Shown here: one piece after another, positions 1 through 4,778 of the stretch
How positions within the stretch are numbered: the stretch's first letter is position 1
Layout of the letters: each line of letters starts with the position of its first letter
Origin: Herpetosiphonaceae bacterium
Lineage (GTDB): Bacteria; Chloroflexota; Chloroflexia; Chloroflexales; Kallotenuaceae
Reading direction: 5' to 3'
Assembly: GCA_030147335.1 (NCBI GenBank)
Contig: JASKZZ010000369.1
Coordinates: 1 to 6,935, forward strand
DNA length: 6,935 nt
Program-made: the position numbers and the translations under genes
The notes under the pieces: model-generated
The model's database searches: none
What the model was told of the DNA's origin: nothing
Seen by the model: the letters and a program-made list of their open reading frames with translations, nothing else

Positions 1-344
1 ACCGGCTTGTCGGGATTGTGACGCTTGGTGATGTTCGAAATGCGTGTCCATCTGAGGCAACGACGTTGAGCATCTATGAGCTGAGTTATTTGCTGACGAC
101 CTTAACAGCCTCGGAAATTATGCGTCAAAGCGTGGTGACGATTCAGGCAGATGCATATGTAGCTGACGCGGCTCGGCTCATGCTAACCCAAAAGATTGGC
201 GGCCTGCCGGTGCTGGAAGGCGCTCGCCTGGTTGGCATGCTGACCGAAAGCGACATTTTCCGAGCTGTTATCAGCGGACAAGTTATGTTAACAACATCTA
301 GCATCGTCATGTCGTCAGGTCGTACACCGCGCGTGCTCGTGTAA
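1..344 (+). CDS. CBS-domain protein, 3' part (5' end outside window)
   Basis: The reading frame is open from base 3 and enters from outside the window. The first visible residues (RLVGIVTLGDVRN) are the closing strand and helix of a first CBS domain. The linker that follows (ATTLSIYELSYLL) leads into a second, complete CBS domain: LTASEIMRQSVVTIQADA, then AARLMLTQKIGGLPVLE, then LVGMLTESDIFRAVI. CBS pairs (Bateman modules) typically bind adenine nucleotides or S-adenosylmethionine and act as energy or ligand sensors; no ligand can be assigned here. The GTG at 18 is not the start because it falls inside the first CBS motif. After the second domain there are only about 25 residues (from VMLTTSS onward) and then TAA at 342-344, so no C-terminal effector domain exists. 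Any partner domain would have to be N-terminal. A terminator follows at 466-497. Family is confident; role is unknown. Confidence 0.88.
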   Translation, partial: RLVGIVTLGDVRNACPSEATTLSIYELSYLLTTLTASEIMRQSVVTIQADAYVADAARLMLTQKIGGLPVLEGARLVGMLTESDIFRAVISGQVMLTTSSIVMSSGRTPRVLV

Positions 345-382
345 CAAGTGTCACGCAGACCATTGGCGATGCTTAACTCAAC

Positions 383-433
383 GCGGCTGCAACACGGAAA
401 CCTATCCCTGCAAGTTTCACGTATTGCAGCCGC
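383..433 (+). repeat. Long-loop inverted repeat in the 3' UTR of the CBS gene
   Basis: GCGGCTGCAA at 383-392 is perfectly complementary to TTGCAGCCGC at 424-433. Three further pairs follow inside (394-396 with 420-422) after one mismatch, leaving a loop of a little over 20 nt. No T-run follows, so it is not itself a terminator. It lies between the CBS stop codon and the terminator at 466, so it would be in the transcript's 3' end. Function unknown; an mRNA-stabilising stem is one possibility. Confidence 0.5.
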
Positions 434-465
434 TGCTCCTCAATATGTACCTGCCCCTTCTTTTG

Positions 466-497
466 CCGCGTCGTTATCCACAACGACGCGGTTTTTT
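466..497 (+). terminator. Rho-independent terminator after the CBS gene
   Basis: A perfect 10-bp GC-rich stem CCGCGTCGTT (466-475) / AACGACGCGG (482-491) has a 6-nt loop and is followed directly by six T (492-497). This is a textbook intrinsic terminator for rightward transcription, 120 bp after the CBS stop codon. It sits immediately against the stop codon of the convergent ldh gene. In the leftward direction the stem is followed by CAAAAG, so it should not be an efficient terminator for ldh. Confidence 0.9.
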
Positions 498-498
498 G

Positions 499-1446
499 TT
501 ACACTTGGGCAAGTCTATCGCGGAGCGTTTGTGCAGAAGCAGCAAAGGCAGTTTGCTCATCCTGGCTTAGCTCCAGCTGGAGCACTTCCTGCGCGCCCTG
601 TCCACCTACAATTGTAGGCAGGCTCAACGCAATATCCTGCACGCCATAGTTTCCACGTAGAGGCGTTGAAACGGTTAGCACCGTTCGCTGATCGCGCAAA
701 ATCGCCTCCACCAATGTCAATAATCCAAGGCCGATTGCGTAATAGGTGGCGTGTTTGCGCTTGATGATTTCATAGGCTGCGTTGCGCGTCTGCTCAAAAA
801 TCTGTTCCATCGCCTGCTGCTCGTACTGTCGCCCATCCTCGGTACGAAAATCACGTAGTCGCACTCCCGCAATATTCGCCAAACTCCAAACCGGAACAGC
901 GCTATCACCATGCTCGGCGATAATATAGGCGTGTACCGAACGTGCATCGACACCGAAATGCGAGCCAAGCAGGTATCGGAAGCGAGCAGTGTCGAGGATC
1001 GTGCCCGAGCCGATCACACGCCCCCAGGGAACTCCGGCAACGTCAGCGGCAATCTGAGTCAAAATGTCGACAGGATTGGACGCAATCACAAGAATGCCAT
1101 CGGGATTATGCTGAAATATTTTTGGCACAATTTCGCGGCAAATGCCGGCATTACGCTGCAACAGGTCGAGCCGTGTTTCGCCCGGACGCTGATTTGCGCC
1201 GGCTGTCATAACCACCAAGTCAGCGTCCGCAAGATCGGAATAATCCCCTGCTGAGATCTTGACCGGACGGACGAACGGCAGCCCGTGATTGAGGTCCATT
1301 GCCTCGCCCAACGCGCGCTCGTGGTCTGCATCCACCAGCACAATCTCGGTTGCGATGCTGCGCTGCATTAACGAATAAGCAAATGATGAGCCGACCATCC
1401 CTGTACCCACGACTCCAACTTTTCGCGTTGATCGTTGTGCCACCAC
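499..1446 (-). CDS. ldh: L-lactate dehydrogenase, FBP-activated type
   Basis: A cytoplasmic enzyme interconverting pyruvate plus NADH and L-lactate plus NAD+, the last step of homolactic fermentation or the entry step of lactate use. The 315 aa match the family's usual length. The N-terminal Rossmann motif is GTGMVG (14-19), with the NAD-ribose-binding Asp39 in VLVDA. The specificity loop AGANQRPGETRLDL has Gln86, the residue typical of LDH; malate dehydrogenase has Arg there. It also has catalytic Arg92. Asp152 and Arg155 lie in LDTARFR, the proton-relay His179 in AEHGDS, and Thr234 in ATYY. Arg157 and His172 correspond to the fructose-1,6-bisphosphate site of Bacillus-type LDH (R173/H188), so allosteric activation is likely. 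The gene begins with two consecutive GTG codons. A perfect AGGAGG lies 4 nt before the first and 7 nt before the second, so the second (1443) may be the true start. It converges on the CBS gene. Confidence in identity is high. Confidence 0.96.
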   Translation of the reverse strand: MVAQRSTRKVGVVGTGMVGSSFAYSLMQRSIATEIVLVDADHERALGEAMDLNHGLPFVRPVKISAGDYSDLADADLVVMTAGANQRPGETRLDLLQRNAGICREIVPKIFQHNPDGILVIASNPVDILTQIAADVAGVPWGRVIGSGTILDTARFRYLLGSHFGVDARSVHAYIIAEHGDSAVPVWSLANIAGVRLRDFRTEDGRQYEQQAMEQIFEQTRNAAYEIIKRKHATYYAIGLGLLTLVEAILRDQRTVLTVSTPLRGNYGVQDIALSLPTIVGGQGAQEVLQLELSQDEQTAFAASAQTLRDRLAQV

Positions 1447-1450
1447 TACG

Positions 1451-1456
1451 CCTCCT
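1451..1456 (-). promoter_or_regulatory. Strong ribosome binding site of ldh
   Basis: On the minus strand AGGAGG is followed by CGTA and then GTG GTG. Spacing is 4 nt to the first GTG and 7 nt to the second. The second spacing is closer to the usual optimum, which leaves the exact initiation codon open by one residue. Confidence 0.8.
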
Positions 1457-2009
1457 TATAATGTGTCCAGTGCCGAAGTATGACCCGTTTGCAATCTATT
1501 CCGGCGTGCATCCTACACGAAATCGAATGATTGCTGTATTGCAGGGATCTGCCTAACAATAAGCTTGCATCAAATGCAGATCTGTCAGTAGCGAAATCAC
1601 CACCTGCCGTTGCGAAACCTTTTCTTTTGTGGTGCTTTAAAAGCGTACACTCGTATCAGACCGAAAAGCAGATTGGCTTAACGTCGAACACGAAGGCTAC
1701 GAAACTTGACCACGTCGTCGATTTCTTGTGGCATCACATGGCGACAATATCCTCACCCAGTTCCTGCTTTTCGGCACTGACAAGCTTAACAATGTACCTC
1801 TCGTACCTTTTCGCCGGCACGACGCCATCCAACCTAAGCTGCTCGTCGGGCTAACACCTACGTTGTCTCACGATGTCACGCTTCGCTGCTATGGCTTGGC
1901 TCCTTCGTCCACCTGATTACAATTACCCCTCAGTAACTTTCCCACCCTCTACAGCGCGTTTTGCCGGCTTATGCACTGCGCTTCCACGCTAAACACAGCG
2001 CACTCCCCC

Positions 2010-2039
2010 AAGCAAGGTAGTTCTGAAACTACCTTGCTT
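2010..2039 (+). repeat. Perfect 13-bp hairpin, possible isolated terminator
   Basis: AAGCAAGGTAGTT (2010-2022) and AACTACCTTGCTT (2027-2039) form a perfect 13-bp stem with a 4-nt loop CTGA. Rightward, the stem is followed by CTTCTTCATG, which is pyrimidine-rich but is not a proper T-run. Leftward it is followed by a G-run. It is therefore at best a weak rightward terminator, and no rightward gene precedes it. The structure is strong enough to be functional at the RNA level if transcribed, for example as the end of an unannotated small RNA. Confidence 0.55.
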
Positions 2040-2164
2040 CTTCATGTTGCGCACAGCTGGAACATGCATTCATAACGCATGATGTACTCGCCTTGTATTT
2101 ACAGAACAGCCAACTCTTATAAAATTAGCTAACACAATACGTAGCGCTTGACGAACAGCATAAC

Positions 2165-2374
2165 TTAGCCATCGAATGTGCTGGCCTCATTCTCCGCATC
2201 GCCGGGATCAGGATTAGCTTGCTGTGATTCGCCTTCACGTAAATGCTGGATCAACCGCTGCTTCTGCGCCTCGTCCTTTACTGGATATGCGTCCAGCTGG
2301 TGGCCAAGGTCGCTAAGCCGCTCTGGCGACATTTGTCGCTCCGAACCAGCCTGGATCTGCTCATTTTCAGTCAT
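2165..2374 (-). CDS. Small acidic hydrophilic protein, 69 aa, unknown function
   Basis: I do not recognise a family. The start is set by the sequence: a strong AAGGAGG lies 5 nt before the ATG at 2374 on the minus strand. The frame continues upstream without a stop to about 2881, but that extension crosses the divergent gene and the intergenic region and is not coding. The protein is rich in Gln, Glu and Asp, with no Cys, no Trp and no membrane segment. The middle (residues 15-47) looks helical, and the tail (48-69, with NPDPGDAENEAS) is acidic and probably disordered. It is divergent from the 81-aa gene across a 126-bp region with a good leftward promoter candidate. The Shine-Dalgarno makes it credible as a gene; nothing indicates its role. 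Confidence 0.68.
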   Translation of the reverse strand: MTENEQIQAGSERQMSPERLSDLGHQLDAYPVKDEAQKQRLIQHLREGESQQANPDPGDAENEASTFDG

Positions 2375-2470
2375 AGTATCCTCCTTGTTATCCTCGACAA
2401 ACACTCGACTAGCAAGAGCAATACCCTCTCGGCAATAATCATTCAGGCAGAGCTTAAACCGATTCAGCAT

Positions 2471-2499
2471 TGTGTACGTAGTATATTGAGAGGTGTCAA
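2471..2499 (-). promoter_or_regulatory. Candidate sigma70-type promoter for the 69-aa gene
   Basis: On the minus strand there is an exact TTGACA (2499-2494), a 17-bp spacer and TACACA (2476-2471) as a -10. Transcription would begin near 2464, giving a leader of roughly 90 nt before the ATG at 2374. The -35 hexamer lies directly against the ATG (2501) of the divergent 81-aa gene. The palindrome TACGTA (2475-2480) overlaps the -10 and could be a regulator site. The -35 and the spacer are strong; the -10 is only fair. Confidence 0.45.
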
Positions 2500-2500
2500 T

Positions 2501-2746
2501 ATGAAAACTAAGGAACAGACCATCGACAGGGACTACTTTGCAACGAATCGCACCAAGTCGGAGTACATACGACCGCCGTTGGATGGGGAATTTGAGGAAG
2601 TGAACGTTCCAGCAGATGCGTTTGTGCGTGTCTTTCTGATCAATCAGCGCAGCCTGGTTAAGGCGCTTGAGTTGCCGGGCGGAGAGCGTCTTGCAACCAT
2701 GATCGAGCGCTTCAAGGTTACAGAACAGAGCGAGCACGCCGCTTAA
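2501..2746 (+). CDS. Small protein, 81 aa, unknown function
   Basis: No family recognised. The start is the ATG at 2501, with GAGAGG (2488-2493) 7 nt upstream. The frame stays open further upstream, but that part lies antisense to the 69-aa gene and has no Shine-Dalgarno. The N-terminal 30 residues are charged and polar. Residues 31-58 (VNVPADAFVRVFLINQ and onward) look like a short mixed beta/alpha fold. Residues 60-73 form a likely helix (GERLATMIERFKV), followed by a short polar tail. There is no signal peptide, transmembrane segment or Cys. It is divergent from the 69-aa gene and convergent with the 78-aa gene. It is a cytosolic small protein of unknown role, possibly DNA- or protein-binding, but nothing in it proves that. 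Confidence 0.72.
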   Translation: MKTKEQTIDRDYFATNRTKSEYIRPPLDGEFEEVNVPADAFVRVFLINQRSLVKALELPGGERLATMIERFKVTEQSEHAA

Positions 2747-2797
2747 GCAATGACCTTTTGCGCTACATTGAGGTTTTAGCTTCGCGACGAAAACATA

Positions 2798-2848
2798 AAC
2801 GCCCGTCCTGGTTGGCTGCCACGCCGAACGACCAGGATTGTAGGCGTT
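2798..2848 (-). terminator. Structured hairpin between convergent small genes, likely terminator for the 78-aa gene
   Basis: The outer stem is AACGCC (2798-2803) / GGCGTT (2843-2848). The inner stem is TCCTGGT (2806-2812) / ACCAGGA (2831-2837), with further partial pairing toward the loop. Leftward, the stem runs into TATGTTTTCG, a T-rich tail suitable for terminating the 78-aa gene, whose TAA (2849-2847) is embedded in the outer stem. Rightward, the tail is ATTTCCC, so any termination of the 81-aa gene would be weaker. Confidence 0.5.
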
Positions 2849-3083
2849 ATTTCCCGTTGCCGTCCGTAGACGAAAGATCATCGGTTGCGCGCGGAAGAGC
2901 AGATGCAGCCTCGTAGAGTGTTTGAGCGAAGTTACGCAACGCTTCCGCCTCCGCCTGCAACTGTTCCGCTAGCGTTCGTAGCCGTTCAACACTTGTCGCA
3001 AACTGATCAAGATGCGATTCCATTCGCACAAGCGCAACCCGCCTCATTTGGTCCTCAGACAGCGACTCGTTATCCAGCGACAT
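2847..3083 (-). CDS. Small predicted coiled-coil protein, 78 aa, unknown function
   Basis: No family recognised. The start is the ATG at 3083. An in-frame TAA occurs two codons upstream, so no longer N-terminus is possible. GGTAGGG lies 6 nt before the ATG and gives a moderate Shine-Dalgarno. Residues 8-62 are predicted to be one long amphipathic helix with regularly spaced Leu/Val/Ala (VERLRTLAEQLQAEAEALR), which suggests a coiled coil and oligomerisation. The C-terminus (TDDLSSTDGNGK) is polar and probably disordered. There is no Cys, no signal peptide and no membrane segment. An IS481-family element has inserted just upstream, cutting the gene off from its original 5' DNA; the coding sequence itself is intact. 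Confidence 0.72.
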   Translation of the reverse strand: MSLDNESLSEDQMRRVALVRMESHLDQFATSVERLRTLAEQLQAEAEALRNFAQTLYEAASALPRATDDLSSTDGNGK

Positions 3084-3090
3084 TGCTTAC

Positions 3091-3096
3091 CCTACC
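3091..3096. repeat. Target-site duplication, left copy (CCTACC)
   Basis: CCTACC directly precedes the left end of the IS, and the same six bases directly follow its right end (4101-4106). A short duplication of this size fits IS481-family transposition. This copy contains the stop codon of the transposase and part of the Shine-Dalgarno of the 78-aa gene. Confidence 0.85.
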
Positions 3097-4041
3097 TGTT
3101 TAGTCCCAGAATGTGGTGGGTCGGATTGATCATAAACCGTTCTGGTTCCTTTTGCCAGCATCTGATGATGAATTCATACGGTGTTAAGCCGTGGAGCGTT
3201 TTGAGGCGCTTGGCAACGTTGTACGCATTCAGGAAGGTGTACAGGTGCTCTTTCAGTTCCTGGTGGCTTGCATAGTGGTAGCGCTTCACGGTCGTATCCT
3301 TCAGTGTCCGGTTCATGCGTTCGACTTGACCGTTGGTCCACGGGTGGTTGGGTTTGGTCAGCCGGTGCTCGATCTGGTGTTCCCGGCATATGCGAACAAA
3401 GATATGCTCCCATGCATAGCGATCCCGTTTGCGGTTCGTGCATTGGATGCCGTTGTCGGTCAGAACCGTATGGATGCGGTAGGGCACGGCGGCAATCAGA
3501 TTCCGTAAGAACTGTACCGCTTCCAACGTGCCGACCTGTTCTACGAGCTCGACATAGGCGAACTTCGATGTACGGTCGATCGCAACAAACAGATACAGCT
3601 TGCCAGCTTCGGTCCGCACCTCCGCAATGTCGATGTGGAAATAGCCAATCGGATAGGGTTTGAACTTTTTCTTCGCTGGCTTGTTGCCGGTACTGTCGGG
3701 TAAGCGGTTGATGCCGTGGCGCTGGAAACAGCGGTGCAACGACGAACGTGTCAAACCCGGGAGGGTTGCTTGCAACGCATACAGACAGTCATCCAAGGGC
3801 AGCAGGGTATGGGTACGGAAGGCAACACAGGCGGCCTCCTGGTCAGAGGTCAGGACCGTGGAGCGCGGCTGCTTTGGCCCATCGGGACATCATGGACAAA
3901 CGGACGCTTTTTCCACTTCGCGACGGTCTAGGGATTAATGTCGTACTGCGTCGCCAAGGCATTCAGGCTCGCTTGACTATGTTGTATCGCTCGACGGACC
4001 GCCGCTGTCGTACGGGCGCTGCCGTGTAATACCTGTCCCAT
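3092..4041 (-). pseudogene. IS481-family DDE transposase, broken by a nonsense codon and a frameshift
   Basis: The natural start is the ATG at 4041, with GGAGG 4 nt upstream. Translation reads MGQVLHGSARTTAAVRR and on through a helix-turn-helix region to residue 37 (TQYDINP). It then meets TAG (3930-3928), where relatives usually have a Lys codon (NPKTVAKW). The same frame continues with TVAKWKKRPFVHDVPMG. A single base is missing near 3876-3880, within GGGCC, and the rest lies in another frame (PKQPRSTVLTSDQEAACVAF and on) to TAG at 3094-3092. With the base restored the protein would be about 316 aa, normal for the family. The catalytic core is complete: in the segment starting at MDDCLY (3796), D56 is in HIDIAEV, D114 in TDNG and E159 in QVERMNRT. 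The last codons and the stop lie beyond the IS end, in the target duplication. Confidence 0.92.
3097..3120. repeat. IS terminal inverted repeat (transposase 3' end)
   Basis: 24 bp starting TGTTTAGTCCCA. It matches the opposite end at 20 of 24 positions, with the outermost 12 bases identical. It lies inside the C-terminal coding part of the transposase. Confidence 0.9.
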
Positions 4042-4076
4042 AAGGCCTCCAGTGATGGCAAGTTGGCGTATTCTAC

Positions 4077-4100
4077 TCCATCACACTGTGGGACTAAACA
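4077..4100. repeat. IS terminal inverted repeat (transposase 5' end)
   Basis: 24 bp ending TGGGACTAAACA on the plus strand, the inverse of the other end. It lies 35 bp upstream of the transposase ATG (4041). Confidence 0.9.
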
Positions 4101-4106
4101 CCTACC
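4101..4106. repeat. Target-site duplication, right copy (CCTACC)
   Basis: Identical to 3091-3096 and directly abutting the right end of the IS. Removing the element and one copy rebuilds a continuous site in which the DNA at 4107 onward would lie immediately upstream of the 78-aa gene. Confidence 0.85.
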
Positions 4107-4132
4107 CCTCAATGCTTGAACGAACATACGCC

Positions 4133-4161
4133 CTCAAAATGTAGAGTAGCACCTATGTCAA
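4133..4161 (-). promoter_or_regulatory. Possible former promoter of the 78-aa gene, displaced by the IS
   Basis: On the minus strand an exact TTGACA (4161-4156) is followed after 17 bp by TTTGAG (4138-4133), which is a poor -10. With the IS removed, transcription from here would start about 30-35 nt before the 78-aa ATG, a sensible distance. The weak -10 keeps this tentative. Confidence 0.25.
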
Positions 4162-4324
4162 AACGAATATGGAGGCGGGACGGCATTGTTGCACCCCTTT
4201 GAACACTATGACACGTCGTTGTTACACAGCCATGCCTTGTGCTGATCCGCATACCATTATGCGGTCGTCCTGCTTCAGCAATCCACATCAATCTGCCCCT
4301 CTACGCTCCACCCTACCTCGGGTA

Positions 4325-4338
4325 GCACAACGTTGTGC
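4325..4338. repeat. Perfect 14-bp palindrome
   Basis: GCACAACGTTGTGC is perfectly self-complementary. It is preceded by a short hairpin CTACC-TCG-GGTAG (4313-4325) that shares its first base. It could be a dimeric regulator site or the remains of an element boundary; no gene start is close enough to assign it. Confidence 0.45.
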
Positions 4339-4385
4339 CACGCCATAACCAGCTTTTCATTTCCCAAACACAGATTAAATATTAT

Positions 4386-4416
4386 AAAGGAGTAGTCATT
4401 TAGTACTACTCCTTTT
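4386..4416. terminator. Hairpin terminator, possibly bidirectional
   Basis: AAAGGAGTAGT (4386-4396) pairs perfectly with ACTACTCCTTT (4405-4415), 11 bp with an 8-nt loop. Rightward it ends in TTTTATG; leftward it is followed by the AT-rich ATAATATTTAA. Either direction gives a plausible intrinsic terminator. No gene directly precedes it on either strand, so it may insulate the secreted-hydrolase promoter from upstream transcription. The stem contains GGAGT, which could also pair with other RNA. Confidence 0.5.
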
Positions 4417-4505
4417 ATGTCCCCATACGTGCTTTTTCATACCTTGCATCTTCTAAATAAGTACTTCTTTCTGAGTTCTCCGCTTAATTCCTTCTGTTAT
4501 CTAAA

Positions 4506-4526
4506 ACGTAATCATTGTTATTACGT
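4506..4526. repeat. 7-bp inverted repeat with 7-bp spacer
   Basis: ACGTAAT (4506-4512) and ATTACGT (4520-4526) are perfect inverted copies about 130 bp upstream of the predicted -35 of the secreted hydrolase gene. The layout resembles a dimeric regulator site, but the motif is short and AT-rich. Confidence 0.35.
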
Positions 4527-4573
4527 CAATCCAGGTTAGACCAAAGTTTTAAGCAACTAGTCATCCTTAGAAC

Positions 4574-4625
4574 GATACGTATTTCAGATATATCTAATAC
4601 ATTTACTGTAATTCCAATACGTATC
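4574..4625. promoter_or_regulatory. Paired palindromic boxes ATACGTAT, candidate operator
   Basis: GATACGTATT (4574-4583) recurs in inverted orientation as AATACGTATC (4616-4625). Each contains the self-complementary octamer ATACGTAT, and the two centres are 42 bp apart, about four helical turns, so both would face the same side of the DNA. A further 10-bp palindrome AGATATATCT (4586-4595) lies between them. The right box ends 12 bp before the predicted -35 (4638). The arrangement fits two dimers of an unknown regulator acting on the secreted hydrolase gene. Confidence 0.45.
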
Positions 4626-4637
4626 AATCACTTTTCA

Positions 4638-4665
4638 TTGAAAGGAACAAATGAACTCTTATACT
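4638..4665 (+). promoter_or_regulatory. Sigma70-type promoter for the secreted SGNH hydrolase
   Basis: TTGAAA (4638-4643), a 16-bp spacer and TATACT (4660-4665) are close to the consensus hexamers. Transcription would begin near 4672, giving an unusually long leader of about 107 nt before the ATG at 4779. Confidence 0.6.
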
Positions 4666-4718
4666 TTACAATTTTCCTCCATTAGTATCGATTAAAGTTC
4701 ATCATCAACTACATTTCT

Positions 4719-4747
4719 TTCAACATTATCGCGTTGAATCATTCAAC
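4719..4747. repeat. Three alternating TTCAAC/GTTGAA half-sites in the 5' leader
   Basis: TTCAAC (4719-4724), GTTGAA (4733-4738) and TTCAAC (4742-4747). The right pair forms the near-continuous 15-bp dyad GTTGAATCATTCAAC (4733-4747). In RNA the left pair can form a 6-bp hairpin with an 8-nt loop that would compete for the middle element. It lies inside the predicted leader, about 30 nt before the hydrolase start codon. Confidence 0.4.
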
Positions 4748-4778
4748 CATCAACTTACTTACTTAAAGGCACACATTC

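Larger units (their letters stand above)
1447..2164. other. Gene-poor intergenic region of about 700 bp
   Basis: No reading frame here looks like a gene. The plus strand has open stretches at about 1531-1854 and 1728-1916, but they overlap in different frames, lack a convincing Shine-Dalgarno and give no recognisable protein. The minus strand has no substantial open frame. The right-hand part (1920-2160) is richer in A and T. The only strong structure is the 13-bp hairpin at 2010-2039. A decayed gene or mobile-element remnant cannot be excluded, but I recognise no family. The ldh promoter should lie in the left part, but no convincing -35/-10 pair was found. Confidence 0.6.
3097..4100 (-). 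mobile_element. IS481-family insertion sequence, 1004 bp, full length but inactivated
   Basis: The element is bounded by terminal inverted repeats beginning TGTTTAGTCCCA (3097-3120 and the complement of 4077-4100; 20 of 24 positions match). It is flanked by a 6-bp direct repeat CCTACC. It holds a single transposase gene on the minus strand spanning almost its whole length, as in other IS481 members. Both ends and the duplication are intact, so the insertion is complete. The duplication is still perfect, so the insertion is probably not very old, although the transposase has already acquired two disabling changes. The element could only be moved by a transposase supplied in trans. Confidence 0.92.
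4107..4778. other. AT-rich intergenic region with multiple dyads
   Basis: No credible gene is visible. A 60-codon minus-strand frame at 4109-4291 has an unlikely composition, rich in His, Cys and Met. From about 4370 the DNA becomes markedly AT-rich compared with the coding regions. It contains a perfect palindrome (4325-4338), a hairpin (4386-4415), several further inverted repeats (4506-4526, 4574-4625, 4719-4747) and a good rightward promoter (4638-4665) for the secreted hydrolase. Confidence 0.65.

Noticed and set aside
466..497. Terminator of ldh in the leftward direction
   Set aside because: Leftward, the stem is followed by CAAAAG rather than a T-run; it serves the CBS gene.
499..1254. 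Open frames on the plus strand (348-617, 910-1254, 942-1211) across ldh
   Set aside because: Antisense or offset shadows of a clear lactate dehydrogenase gene.
1531..1916. Plus-strand open frames in the region between ldh and the 69-aa gene
   Set aside because: Two overlapping frames, neither with a good ribosome site or protein-like composition; no recognisable family. A decayed gene is possible but not supportable.
2243..2500. Upstream extension of the 81-aa gene to 167 aa
   Set aside because: The extra 86 codons lie antisense to the 69-aa gene, and the ATG at 2501 has its own GAGAGG ribosome site.
2375..2881. Upstream extension of the 69-aa minus-strand gene to a 238-aa protein
   Set aside because: It runs antisense through the 81-aa gene and the divergent promoter region, gives a low-complexity, Cys- and Arg-containing sequence unlike the 69-aa part, and ignores a strong Shine-Dalgarno at the internal ATG.
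2165..3083. Toxin-antitoxin system formed by the small genes
   Set aside because: The genes are divergent and convergent rather than a co-directional pair, and none shows a recognisable toxin or antitoxin motif.
3174..4029. Other open frames inside the IS on both strands
   Set aside because: Shadows of the transposase; the true product is recognised in one minus-strand frame plus its frameshifted N-terminal part.
4109..4291. 60-codon minus-strand frame upstream of the IS
   Set aside because: Composition (many His, Cys, Met, Arg) is unlike a real protein, there is no ribosome site, and it ends before the reconstructed start of the 78-aa gene, so it was not its N-terminus.
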